From positions 214,286,205-214,350,204 of the forward strand of contig CP136064.1 in NCBI GenBank assembly GCA_032622095.1: a stretch of 64,000 nt of DNA. Direction: 5' to 3'. Positions 48,095 to 59,256 of this stretch are shown one piece after another. The translations under genes were made by a program, and so were the position numbers. This DNA comes from Siphonodentalium dalli (Eukaryota; Mollusca; Scaphopoda; Gadilida; Siphonodentaliidae). Each line of letters begins with the position of its first letter. Position 1 is the first letter of the stretch. The notes under the pieces were generated by a model that did no database searches, was not told the origin of the DNA, and worked only from the letters and a program-made list of their open reading frames with translations.

Positions 48095-51000
48095 CTCCTA
48101 GGGGAATGTGATTCTGATGAATGTACTGAGTTACAAATATTATCACTAAATGTAGGTGGTATTCTATCTAAGCTGATTGACCCCGAATTTCATGAATTTG
48201 TTTCCATGTATGACATTTTATGCTTTCAGGAGACCAAAACTGATAGTGCAGATGATATTCATATACCTGGTTATCAGACATTGTTAATTCAGAATAGAAA
48301 AACTATTTCGAAGTATAGGTCTGGTGGACTTGCAATTTTGGTAAAAGATGAAATTTTTGGACTAGTTGAGAAAATAGAATATGCTTGTGAATATGTCGTC
48401 TGGTTCAAAATATGTGGAATAAAACCACTTATAATTGGTAACGTGTACATACCACCCGAAGGTAGTACTTACAGCTCTTCTGACTCCTTTTTGAAAATCT
48501 ACAACTCTATTGTAGACGTTAAATCAAAATTAGATACGCTAATTTTGGTTGGAGACTTTAATTCAAGAACCGCTAAACTGATTGATCATATTCCCTCCGA
48601 AAATGAGTTTTCAAAATCACTTGAGCCAAGAGCCTCTCAGGACAAAAAAACTAATAACTTTGGGTACAGTTTGATCGATTTATGCAAGTCCGCCGACCTA
48701 TATATCGGAAATGGTAGACTGGGATCAGACAAAGGTATCGGCCACGTGACATGTAGGAATGTTAGCGTAGTGGATTATCTTCTGTTCAATGAGAGCTCGT
48801 TGACCCATATCACTGATTTCTCTGTAAAACCACACAATAATCTCCTGTCCGACGTCCACGGATCAATCACATTCCGATTATCATTAGCCCAGAACCCTGA
48901 TAGTCGCGAACCAACCCCCGACGGTCTAGACACAACAGATCAAACAAATAATCCAATGCCCATTCAAATTAACCCATGGGATCCCGGAATGGTTGATGAT
49001 TTTACACATGCTCTTGACCATGAGGCCATAGATAGACTCATAGCATACTTAGATGACCTAGATGATAGACAGTGTGTTGCGCCATCGGACATTTCTGATG
49101 TAAATGATAAATTAAAATGTTTGTATATGAATTCTGCAGGTTCTGTATGTGGTGTGCGATCAAAGCCAGATACAAATAAACAAAACAAAACACGTATACA
49201 TTTGCCATGGTTTTCAAAAGACTGCAACAATACCAGGCGCCAATACCGTAAATCCCGTAAAATATTTAGAAATAATTCGACAGCTTTAAATAAACATGAA
49301 ATGCTCAACGCCAGAAATACTTACAAACGGACGCTACGTTCGAGTAAACATCAATATGATACCAACATGGTTAATAGAATAAAACAAGCAAAATCAGAAA
49401 ATGCCCGTGACTACTGGAAGCTGCTCAACTCAGTTAATTGTAAAAACACTTGTAAAAGTACGCCATCATTACCGGAATTCTATGATTATTTCAAACAGAA
49501 AAACAAATCTCTCCCAGATCAGGAAGAAAAAGTGGAATTAGACTCACAATCATTAGATATATCACCACTTAATGCTGATTTTACGCTACAGGAAATCCAT
49601 GACGCGGTCAAATCCCTTAAACAAGGTAAATCGCCGGGCGTTGATGGTGTTAGAAATGAGTACATCAAGGTAACATTTGACCTCATGGCCCCAGTATATT
49701 TCCGTTTTTTCAACCTGATACTCAGGACCGGTGTTATTCCTGATGAATGGGGCATCGGCATTATTCGCCCAATTTTTAAATCAAAGGACCCAAAACAACC
49801 CGACAACTATAGACCAATTACCTTAGTGAGTTGTGTATCTAAGCTATTTTCATCAATTCTAAGTAAACGAATCTATTCATTTCTACAACTAAACGACCTT
49901 CTATCAGAAAATCAGGCTGGATTTCGAGAAAATTACTCCACTATTGATCACATTTTTACACTTCACTGTTTGATAGATATGGTTAAAAGAAAATCAAAGC
50001 AGAGCTTGTACTGTGCATTTATAGACTTGTCGAAAGCTTTTGATAACGTATGGAGAGTAGGTCTATGGACAAAACTTTTTGACATAGGAATAACCGGCCG
50101 CGTCCTTAAAGTAATCATCAACATGTACAATGGAATCAAGTCATGTGTTTCTCTAGATAACCAGTTTTCGCCCTCATTTCCTTGTGATACTGGCGTCAGA
50201 CAAGGAGAGACCTTATCACCAATCCTCTTTTCAATTTATCTCAATGATCTTGAAATATTTTTGTCACGAACCAAACAGAAGGGAATTTCCCTATCACGCC
50301 TCAATGAAACTACGTTTAATAATCTGAACTTATTCTGCTTGTTATATGCCGACGATACTGTTCTTTTTGCAGATAGTTCAATTGAAATGCAAAATATGTT
50401 AGATGCATATTCCTCTTACTGTCACGAATGGAAACTGACTATTAACAGCAGCAAGAGTAATGTAGTCATTTTCGGGAAAGATAAAAAATTGAAACCGTAT
50501 TTTAGATTAGATGGACAACAGATTATTGTGGCTGACGAATATAAATATTTAGGTGTAACATTTACGAATAATGGTCTATTCAATATAGAGAAGAAGCGAC
50601 GATGCGAAGAAGCCAAAAAAGCTATGTTCTCAGTCATATGTAAGGCTAGGAAATTAAAACTGCCATTGACATGCATCGTTGACCTTTACGAGAAAACGAT
50701 TATACCTATTCTGATGTATGGCTGTGAGATTTGGGGTGTCAACAATAATACAATTATTCAGCGCACAGAGCTCTGGTTCCTCAAATTCGTTTTTAAGTTA
50801 AAAAAATCAACTCCTACATCAATGATATATGGTGAATTAGGTATACTTCCAATAACTGAAAAAATAAAACACAGAGTGATTAACTATTGGTCGCGAATAA
50901 TAAACGGTAATAAGGCGAAATTGTCATATGTGCTATATGCTACTATTCATAATATGCTCGATCGATATAAATCAGGTTTTACTTGGATTCGATATGTAAG

Positions 51001-51511
51001 AAACTTATTAAATGGACTTGGAATGTCAGAAGTATGGCTTTTCCACAACACAGTTAGCGAAAAATGGTTCAACAACACAACACGACTTAAAATCAAAGAT
51101 CAATATTTACATATTTGGCGGTCCTCACTACAATCTTCTGATAAATATAACTACTATCAAACTATCAAACGTGAATTTTTGACAGAAGAATATATATCGA
51201 AATTATCAACCAAGGAAGCACTAATACTTATGAAATTCAGAACGCGAAACCATCACCTGCCCACAGAAACTGCGAGTTGGGCTAATATGTCTAACGACAA
51301 AACATGTACATTTTGCTGCAACGGTATCGGCGACGAGTATCATGTGATGTTGGTCTGCGAGAAATTCGCTGAAAGTCGTGCTAAACTAATCCCCCAATAC
51401 TACTATAAATACCCAAACAATTTTAAATTAAGCCAATTGATGGGAAATACTAAATCACAGGTAATGCGCAATGTCTGTCATCTGGTGAGAACAATAATTT
51501 ATTCTACGTGA
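48095..51511 (+). CDS. LINE ORF2 polyprotein (endonuclease-reverse transcriptase)
   Basis: The open frame starts immediately after the ORF1 TAG; the first in-frame ATG is at 48206 (1101 codons from there to TGA). The AP endonuclease N-motif (LQILSLNVGG, Asn codon 48149) lies before that ATG. QETKT, LVGDFNSRT (about 48550) and SDVHGSITF (about 48855) complete the endonuclease. RT motifs follow: KSPGVDGVRNEYIK, NYRPITLVS, FIDLSKAFDNVW, GVRQGETLSPILF and LLYADDTVLFA (about 50340), then EYKYLGVTF, PILMYGCEIWG and a C-terminal CTFCCNGIGDEYHVMLVC zinc knuckle. The product nicks target DNA and primes reverse transcription. No frameshift or internal stop is seen, so the copy looks young. Confidence 0.92.
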   Translation, partial: LLGECDSDECTELQILSLNVGGILSKLIDPEFHEFVSMYDILCFQETKTDSADDIHIPGYQTLLIQNRKTISKYRSGGLAILVKDEIFGLVEKIEYACEYVVWFKICGIKPLIIGNVYIPPEGSTYSSSDSFLKIYNSIVDVKSKLDTLILVGDFNSRTAKLIDHIPSENEFSKSLEPRASQDKKTNNFGYSLIDLCKSADLYIGNGRLGSDKGIGHVTCRNVSVVDYLLFNESSLTHITDFSVKPHNNLLSDVHGSITFRLSLAQNPDSREPTPDGLDTTDQTNNPMPIQINPWDPGMVDDFTHALDHEAIDRLIAYLDDLDDRQCVAPSDISDVNDKLKCLYMNSAGSVCGVRSKPDTNKQNKTRIHLPWFSKDCNNTRRQYRKSRKIFRNNSTALNKHEMLNARNTYKRTLRSSKHQYDTNMVNRIKQAKSENARDYWKLLNSVNCKNTCKSTPSLPEFYDYFKQKNKSLPDQEEKVELDSQSLDISPLNADFTLQEIHDAVKSLKQGKSPGVDGVRNEYIKVTFDLMAPVYFRFFNLILRTGVIPDEWGIGIIRPIFKSKDPKQPDNYRPITLVSCVSKLFSSILSKRIYSFLQLNDLLSENQAGFRENYSTIDHIFTLHCLIDMVKRKSKQSLYCAFIDLSKAFDNVWRVGLWTKLFDIGITGRVLKVIINMYNGIKSCVSLDNQFSPSFPCDTGVRQGETLSPILFSIYLNDLEIFLSRTKQKGISLSRLNETTFNNLNLFCLLYADDTVLFADSSIEMQNMLDAYSSYCHEWKLTINSSKSNVVIFGKDKKLKPYFRLDGQQIIVADEYKYLGVTFTNNGLFNIEKKRRCEEAKKAMFSVICKARKLKLPLTCIVDLYEKTIIPILMYGCEIWGVNNNTIIQRTELWFLKFVFKLKKSTPTSMIYGELGILPITEKIKHRVINYWSRIINGNKAKLSYVLYATIHNMLDRYKSGFTWIRYVRNLLNGLGMSEVWLFHNTVSEKWFNNTTRLKIKDQYLHIWRSSLQSSDKYNYYQTIKREFLTEEYISKLSTKEALILMKFRTRNHHLPTETASWANMSNDKTCTFCCNGIGDEYHVMLVCEKFAESRAKLIPQYYYKYPNNFKLSQLMGNTKSQVMRNVCHLVRTIIYST

Positions 51512-52765
51512 ACGCTCTTTATCATCATTTCACCCCCCCCCCCCAACATATTGCCACAGGCAATTGACGCCCCACTAATCCCAGTGGGAGGACCATCATA
51601 TATCTGCTGCTCAATGATGGTCTTTTTAGTGTCTACCTCGACACCCGTGATGCACACGTGTGCAAATTGGCGAGTCGGATTATTCTCCATCGATGACCCC
51701 ATCCACCACGCAGGGCGTTCGCGTCCCTGTGTGCACCCACCGAATGGTCGTGGATATTATGCTCCATCACGCTTACGATATTTATCACGAATATTTAGAA
51801 TGAACAAAGCTGAGTGTATATTATAATTACCGTAAAATGTACCTTTATGTTATGAATACCATACTCACCTTGGTCCAACTTGATACATAATATAGCGTAT
51901 ACACTCAACGCCCCCGACTTGCGTGAACACAGACACAACATAATACTGACCCACATTTCAGACGGTGATTCCCAAACAACTTGAGTGTAATCACGTGACA
52001 TTGGTATTTTCATAGTGGGATCATCGATTGCGTGAAATAGTACCCGACGCGTGCCGCTCAGTTGACTTGAGCACGATTTTTGACAGGGTTCGCTTGATCC
52101 TCACTGAGTACGCGGGATTTACTTGATGTGGACATGCACTTGATGCGATGGGGCTTATTAGCAACGATGTCTTTGTAAGTTTATTTGTAGCCACGCTTTA
52201 TCCTAAACATCACCATTCGAACACTCAAACACAACTTCGAGTTATAGGAAGATTAAAACATACCAGACTTTATCCATACGGTATTTTTTTTTTTAAATTC
52301 AAACTTATGTCTGTAGCTCATGTGCCCCATCGTCTCAGGTCAACATTTATACATTTATATATATGCATTGCATGTCGCTATGACAGTAAATCCTGTGTGA
52401 ATGACGCGAGTGTATCAAATAAATAGATAGTCTGTATATAGTAACGGGCACATCCACCCTGACTTAGTCTTTATCTTTTTATAAAAAAAAAAAAAAAAAT
52501 TCTATTTTTTGCTATTATGTCCAATGATCACATATCAACAACGTTGCGATATTCGCAGTACCGCCGAATAAGGAAGAGTCTCAATCGCACTTAAAGGTTT
52601 CATGACATAAGTTTTGGGTGGATGTGCCTTCAATCAATACATTAATATTACATATACTACAATATAATTATGTACCTGTTAAATGTGCTTTTGTCATTTA
52701 TTTGTATTTATATTTATGTATCTCAAATGGCATGTATATTGGTTTATCGAGATTAAAGAATTGAA
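51512..52765 (+). other. LINE 3' region
   Basis: There are no recognised genes. It begins with ACGCTCTTTATCATC and a C12 run. Small ORFs on both strands at 51.5-51.8 kb show no known domain. An A18 run lies at 52482-52499. The ending TTTGTATTTATATTTATG... ATTAAAGAATTGAA resembles LINE 3' UTRs. Confidence 0.5.
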
Positions 52766-53330
52766 AATGACCTCCGTTCACATGGATTCAAACAGGGCAC
52801 CAATCCATTGCTCGGCTCCTTGTCCGATTTAAGTCAAACAAAGGGAGTTGTAAGGTGGCCCACAAGACTCTCTAAATATTCACCTTACAAATCCCATCCA
52901 GATCCAAAATTTCAGAGGGGTTCCAATAGCGCATCCATGTCATTTCTCGACCCTTGACCGATTTAGGTCAAACAAAGGGTATTGTATGGTGGCTCCTAAA
53001 TTGACCAAGACACTTTAAATATCTACACCACACACCTCACCACGATCCAAAATGTCCGTCGCCCAGAGAGGTTCAAATAAGGCACCCGTGCCATTTCTCG
53101 GGCCCTTGACTGACTAGGCCAGATAAGATGTGTTGTAGGGTAGCCCCCAATGTACTCTAAATATACAACCACACCCCGATCCAAAATGGACCGTCGTCCA
53201 GATGGTTTCAAATAGGGCACCCATGCCATTTCTCGGCCACTTGACCAATTTAAGTCAATTAAAGGGTGTTGCGGGGTCGCGGCAAGCCATTCTAAATATT
53301 CACCATACACACCTCACCCTGTTCCAAAAT
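52766..53330 (+). repeat. ~140 bp tandem repeat array, right part, four monomers
   Basis: Monomers begin at (C)AAAATG-like points near 52766, 52903, 53046 and 53182 and carry AATAGGGCACC, TCATTTCTCG, CTTGACCGATTTAGGTCAA and TCTAAATATTCACC. Length varies from 135 to 144 bp. It continues the array at 46555-46740. Confidence 0.9.
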
Positions 53331-53831
53331 GAAATATCTCTTCGTATGGAAAGATCCATTGGTCGCCAATCGTTGTACTGTATGCTCTTCCAGAGTTTCG
53401 CATTACTGCATGGCGACTATTCTGTGCTGATTTACAGTATGCATTCAATTCATTGGTATATATTATTATCCATACCTTAACGAACAGTATTTCTGATTGG
53501 GCAAACCCGTCAGATGATAATCCGCGAAAAAGTCACATTGGACTCCCGAAAGTCATATTGGAATGTGACTTTTTATCGGGACTCCGTGACGTCACGAAGT
53601 AACTCTATTGCCAAACGAATCGGTGAAATTGTGATGCGCGCCCAATAGTCTGGTGGATTTATCAGACGTTTCACTTTCGCATTGTTTGTTTTTCACTCCT
53701 GTGTTTACTGTTCCAAATCATGTTTTCTGATGATCAAATACAGGCTTTTGTAGAGAATCAAGCGCCAACAATAACCACAAAAGTTTTATTTCCAAAATTT
53801 CGATAAACATACAGATGGATAATAAAAATGT

Positions 53832-53945
53832 CATTATACAATGTTGTGTACAGTATGTTTTTCTTGTATTCGTCCAGGTTATGACTTTTCACCACAACCT
53901 GGACTCGTAGAAGAAAAACAAATACTGCACACAACATTGTATAAT
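53832..53945. repeat. Hairpin repeat
   Basis: TTATACAATGTTGTGTACAG...CGTCCAGGTT pairs with AACCTGGACTCG...CACACAACATTGTATAA; arms are about 46 bp with a ~13 bp loop. Confidence 0.85.
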
Positions 53946-54174
53946 AACTTAATTTATAATATTACACGTATGGATTATGAAATCCATCAAAATGAACTAA
54001 GGCATGAACAATTCGCAACTCTGAGAAATGTCTGGATGTCACTGTCACACGTTTCTTCCGCTGGCTTGAACTGGAGCACAACAATGGCATATGTAAGCAG
54101 TGTTCCAACGAGCTGAAAACAAATGTTCATGAATAAAATCAAGAGATCGGAGCATACAGGTTTTATCTTAACCC

Positions 54175-54350
54175 ATAGGGAGCCTCGTATATATAAGAGA
54201 GTGCATTGGCCTAACAATATTTACTTGACCTTGTCGGCCAGTGCATTATCTGATATATGCGATGCTCCCTATATGGGAGACTCTCATATATAAGAGAAAG
54301 AACCTGATAGTTTATGCTGCACCAGCGCAGCTCCAGTCATGAAATGGTTA
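54175..54350 (+). repeat. Dispersed repeat R1, best-preserved copy
   Basis: TATATAAGAGAGTGCATTGG, GGCCAGTGCATTATCTGATA, then CACCAGCGCAGCTCCAGTCA and TGAAATGGTTAA. It shows the family's internal inverted structure most clearly. Confidence 0.7.
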
Positions 54351-54669
54351 ATTACAAATGCCTCGTTCGTGTTCCGTGTGATGTGTACGTAACACATTAC
54401 GACCGGGAGCATTGTATAGCGTATAAAGGTTGACCTTGATCGCCATATGATACCTTCAGTCCTGGGACATAGTGGTTAAAACTAAAGAAATGAAAAAGAG
54501 TTGGTGCGGAAAATGATCGCAAACATCACCTTCTAAAAGTGTAAGCGTGAGATTATTGGATACGAAGGGGTGCCTGAATGAGATAACACAGTGTTCGTTT
54601 CTGAAAACAGTTTGAGCCCCCCCCCCCCCCCCGCCGACATTATGAGAAACGCTGATAATTTCCTGCGTT

Positions 54670-54925
54670 AAAGGCACAACAACTACAACATTTCTTCAAA
54701 ATACGCTTTGGTTATCAGAATGGATTTATTGCAACAAAATAATGCCAACCACTGTCAACTATATGGTATCAAATTTCCCAAAACTTGTTATTTATCAACA
54801 TTTTGTTCAACAAAATATGGCCATATTATCACTAAAGTACCAAAAAAATTGACCGTATTACCACTTGAATTTAGGGTTCTCCATCTTCATCCGCAATTTT
54901 GTCCGAGACTCTCCGTTTGACCACG
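54670..54925 (+). repeat. Dispersed repeat R2, partial copy
   Basis: TTCTTCAAAATACGCTTTGG, AACCACTGTCAACTAT and TTATCAACATTTTGTTCAAC match the full copy at 32270-32720. It ends near TTTGACCACGTG. Confidence 0.75.
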
Positions 54926-55089
54926 TGAGAAGAATGGGGGGCTCGTTACCTTCACATCTAAAAATAGAATCTTTGGGTCTAAAATTGGTTGTGGGTGTCT
55001 CGTTCGCCTCACATCTCAAAATAGAATCTTTGGGTCTAAAATTGTTTGAGGGTAAAATTGTTTGAGGGTAAATTGTTTGAGGGTAAAAT

Positions 55090-55320
55090 TGGTTGTACTA
55101 AAATATTCTCAAAACTTCCAAAATATCAAAACCCAAAACTTCCAAAATTTCAAAACCCAAAACTTCCAAAATTTCAAAACCCAAAACTTATTTTTCCAAA
55201 ACAAAAAATTTCAAAACCCTAAAATTATTTTTTTCCAAAAACAAAAAATTCAAAACCCCAAAATTATTTTTCCAAAAGAAAAAATTTCAAAACCCCCAAA
55301 ATTATTTCTCCAAAAAAAAA
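55090..55320. repeat. A-rich imperfect tandem repeat
   Basis: AAAACTTCCAAAATTTC and AAAACCCAAAACTTCC units (about 18-20 bp) decay into AAAATTATTTTTCCAAAA units of about 40 bp. The 150-codon ORF through it (QNFQNFKTQNFQN) is repeat-driven and not considered a gene. Confidence 0.85.
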
Positions 55321-56323
55321 GTTTAAATAAAAAATTTATAACGAGTTTTCCGTTTCTGATAATCTCGATATTAAAATGTCGAATGTTTATAAATAGCTTT
55401 ATACCAATTATATGTGTGTGGACAGGTCCGAGTCGCTGTAATGTTGGGCATTGTGACCATCGGTATGAATGCATACATTCCAGTGTTTATCGGACGCAGT
55501 TCATACATATATAATTGTCATACCTGAAAATAGACACCATTACTCTTACATAAATAATAAAGAGCGTTTATTCTTAACTTCTCTATCCCCGATGAAGTTA
55601 TTGAGTATATGACAGGCGTGTATTATCGTGAATTATTGGAAGTATTGAGATGTACTATGTTGAATCACGAGCGGACAACCCCCAGAATGAATTGTCATAT
55701 TCGATGTGCACGTGATCACACACGACATTGTGGGTAACAATGTATGTGTCACACCTTGCTTTACCAAATGAATTCTATTATATTCCCGTTCACAATTATA
55801 TGCCATTCAGAAAACATATCGATTTAATGTCTGAGCAGAATTAGTTGTTTAACGGGTTAGTATCAATTAAGGTTGATAAACTGTGTCATTGTTAGCATTA
55901 ACACGATAATTAGTTATCCAAAACATGCATACATAATACGTCCAGGTCACTCAATAATAGAAATTGCTTCGGTGTCATTGTTATAACAACATTACGTAAT
56001 AACCACTTATCACTCCATTCACACTTACGATCATTTTGTATACCAAAAACTCCAGTTAGCACCGATGATGTAACATTATATCACTGCTATTGTATCAGTT
56101 GATAGGTTCAGACAAGTTCGATGTGTAGAAATAGATAATAACAATTGTTAAATGTGCAGGTGTTCACATTGGGGGGACACATGGTTACGTAATAATAACC
56201 AGTTAAACAACTAATGTTGTCTCGTCCGTAAAAACCAATTATCGGTCTATTCATACTTACGCTCATATATAATCTTATATAATGTTACGTCATCCGTGCT
56301 TGCATATGTTCGGGATTTTAGGG

Positions 56324-56334
56324 TATAAAAATAT
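56324..56334 (+). promoter_or_regulatory. TATA box upstream of the PolB gene
   Basis: TATAAAAATAT lies 80 bp before the ATG at 56404, in a spacing that would place the transcription start near 56355-56385 (TCACTACTCAGG). This is a strong consensus TATA box; use is inferred. Confidence 0.6.
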
Positions 56335-56403
56335 AGATGACTAAGCTGTATTCCATATAGTGAATAGACACCGTTGTAATCACTACTCAGGACTTCTCGA
56401 AAA

Positions 56404-58152
56404 ATGGCTGAAGAAATAATGACACTTCTAACAGTGGAGGAAATTTATGAAATAGAATGTATTCTGCAAGACATCGAAGAATACGACAAGGCTATTGTAG
56501 CTTATCAACTAGATGAAGATATTATTGAAGCATCTACGCTTTGTTCAGGAGATGACCCATGGCCGAACCAAATCGGATACGGAGAACATGATGCGCCTAA
56601 AAATGATGTTAACAACTCACAACCCGGTACAGCCGGACCATCAGGATTACAAAACCGAGAAGACGAACAGACACCCCATCAAGACGAAGAAGGAGCCGTA
56701 AAATCAGACAATCAAACAGCCGGCAGTTCTGATATTCAAATAACCGGATATAGCATTCGCAAAAGGAGTGAACGAACCTTCGGAAACAATTTGGCAACAC
56801 AGAGAACATATGAGATCAAATTAGATGAAATTTACAAAGAGAAAAAGTTAATCGACATATACAGGAATCTACATTCAATGTTCGAGGACACTATTCAAAG
56901 AGCTCGTGGAAATTTGGCTGACAATGATCTTGGCAGAGTTATCATTCACCATGAGAGTTTGGACAACCCTATAGTAGTTCCGTTACAAACGTTGCAAACG
57001 TTAAATGCTAACACTGTGATTGACAGAATCGAACTCGTTTTGAACAGCAACCAAACACTGACTGTTAATCAAAGTTTCCGCATAGATATAGGCACCATCG
57101 AGTTACCTAAAGGCGGAGCACGGAGGAAGATAACGGCTTTACATGATGAAAGTGACAATCTAAGAAATAAAACATCGATCGTTACGATTGAAAATACCGA
57201 CAATATGTGTATGGCTCGGGCTATCGCCACATGTTGGTGTAAATTAAATATTTGCAGTCCTGATGAATGGCTAGAAATAACACAGAATAGAGGAACCAGA
57301 AGTAATTTACAACTCATCATGGAATACAGAAAAGTACCGATCAATTATTACAACAATCTGCTGTGCAAAAAACGTACTGAGCAAGGAAAATTAGCCAAAG
57401 CAATTAGTGACATCGCAGGTGTACCAACAGACAGACCATCCAGTTTAGCAGACCTAAAAGCATTCGAGGAAACTATGAATTTGACAATACTAGTCGTCAG
57501 TGCTAGACTGGGTAATAAATTCATTACCAGCGCGCCTACAGACGGTATAGAAAGACCCGTGATATATTTATATCTCACTGATAATGAACATTTCCACGCT
57601 ATACAATCCATAACGGGATTCTTTAGCGCAGCATATTTCTGTGTGCATTGTTTAAAACATTATTCAACCAAAGGAAAGCATTATTGTGAACACACCTGTT
57701 TCGTGTGTAAAAGTGATAAATGTGAACAAAGTGAAAACAAAGAACATTGTTCAGATTGTAATATGACGTGTATGTCTCATCAATGTTTCGTGCGTCATAA
57801 AGCAAAACCTATTAATCAAGCTTCGGGAGAAACGACAGCTCCTTGCGAAAAATGGTGGAAATGCTTGGACTGTACAAAAGTCACGGAGAGACGGAAAAGA
57901 CGTCCGAATCAACACGTGTGCGGAGAAACATTTTGTAGATCGTGTGACAAATACACAATGGGAGCACACGAATGTTATGTAAGGGCCATACCTCCTGTTA
58001 CTGATGATGAAAGAGCTAAATTCTGTTTCTTCGACTTCGAAACCATTCAACATGATATATTGGAATGTTCTGAAGGATATGCACCTTTACATACAAAGGA
58101 TTGCCAGGACTGTAAAGAGGATCATATATGCAAGAAATGTGCTAAGTGTCAG
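56404..58152 (+). CDS. Protein-primed DNA polymerase B, exon 1 (N-terminal region and Exo I)
   Basis: This exon has 583 codons from ATG (AAAATGG context) to donor CAG|GTGAGT, phase 0. Residues 1-120 are acidic. About 260-400 contain NTDNMCMARAI and, later, HFHAIQS, a Cys...His arrangement like an OTU-type protease fold. Residues 410-545 are Cys-rich with many CxxC pairs (for example CFVCKSDKC, CSDCNMTC, CRSCDKY), probably zinc-binding. Then FFDFETIQ (about 58030) is the Exo I motif (D-x-E) of the 3'-5' proofreading exonuclease. The exon is open throughout. As a Polinton-type polymerase it would copy the linear element DNA from a protein primer. Confidence 0.88.
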
Positions 58153-59256
58153 GTGAGTCTTAACCTAATTGTAATATATATATGTAACACATTACAGTCG
58201 AAATCACGATAACGTAACGCTCTTTATTAAAGGCGCGCATAAGTAGAGACGTTCTTTCATTTTTTAAAATTATATTAGATTATCGCTGAACGCTCTTTAG
58301 CTGTTATCTTGCGTGTGAGATTACCATATAACAATAACATACTTGAATTCGACCAAAGTTAAGGGGTCTCAATATTAAAATTCAACTGAGTCACAGATGT
58401 TAAACCGAGTAATTAACTTTTTTAATTCTTGACACATTGAAAATGTGTACCATATTTTATGTGAAAAGAGATTTGTAATTGTTATATAGTAAACTAACAT
58501 AATATATAATTGTTTTAACTTTATTGAACTTGATATCTGCGTGCTTGAATCGACAATTATACAGGCTATATGTCGATGGTCGGATCATGATATACATTTT
58601 TAATATTGACATGTAGATTGGAACGAGTAATTTTGAGGGTCAATACATGAACAATATTAATACGTCAACGCTCTTTATTAAAGGCGCTCATAAGTAGAGA
58701 CGCTCTTTTTTATTATTTAAAATTTATATTAGATTATCGATGAACGCTCTTTAGCTGTTACCTTACGTGTGAGGTTACCATATAACAATTACATACTTGA
58801 ATTCGACCAAAGTTAAGGGTCTCAATATTAAAATTCAACTGAGTCACAGATGTTAAATCGAGTAATTAACTTTTTTAATTCTTGACACATTGAAAATGTG
58901 TACCATATTTTATGTGAAAAGAGCTTTGTAATTGTTATATGGTAAACTAACATAATATATAATTGTTTTAACTTTATTGAACTTGATAGCTGCGTGCTTG
59001 AATCGACAATTATACAGGCTATATGTCGATGATCGGATCATGATATACATTTTTAATATTGACACGTAGATTGGAACGAGTAATTTTTAGGATCAACCAA
59101 CAAACAATAGTAATACGTCAACGCTCTTTATTAACGTTGAACCCATACCAAAATTTTTTTTTTTTAAATAATTATCTGAACAAAGTGTGGACGTTTTATT
59201 TTGTTTTTTATTATCGATAAAGCTAGAGGTTAAAACGTTCAATTATTACTTTTCAG
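58153..59256 (+). other. PolB intron containing a ~451 bp tandem repeat
   Basis: GTGAGT...TTTTCAG borders, 1104 bp. Starting near 58210, a 451-453 bp unit is repeated twice (58218-58668, 58669-59121) with a third partial start at 59122; each begins AACGCTCTTTATTAA. Units share CATACTTGAATTCGACCAAA and AACTTTATTGAACTTGATA. It has no coding content. Confidence 0.85.

Larger units (their letters stand above)
46745..52768 (+). mobile_element. Non-LTR retrotransposon (LINE), apparently full length
   Basis: It has a ~150 bp 5' leader, ORF1, ORF2 and a long 3' region ending in GAGATTAAAGAATTGAAAATG, a LINE-like terminus. Both ends abut the same ~140 bp repeat array, which supports these borders to within about 10 bp. 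ORF1 (L1-like coiled coil/RRM) and ORF2 (AP endonuclease, RT, C-terminal zinc knuckle) are open and undamaged. The clade is not assigned. The 3' region is about 1.2 kb and contains a C12 run at 51533, an A18 run at 52482 and minor ORFs, so it may itself hold a secondary insertion. Confidence 0.85.
53331..56200. other. Intergenic, several repeats, no gene
   Basis: A hairpin at 53832-53945, repeat R1 at 54175-54350, a C-run at 54618, repeat R2 at 54670-54925, and an A-rich tandem stretch at 55090-55320. No coding region is recognised. The left edge of the Polinton-like element may lie somewhere in 55.5-56.2 kb. Confidence 0.5.

Noticed and set aside
51499-51826. Overlapping small ORFs on both strands after the LINE ORF2
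   Set aside because: Neither shows a recognised domain, and the region lies in the LINE 3' part; recorded only as such.
55062-55514. 150-codon Gln/Asn/Phe-rich ORF
   Set aside because: Encoded by an A-rich imperfect tandem repeat with no flanking gene signals.
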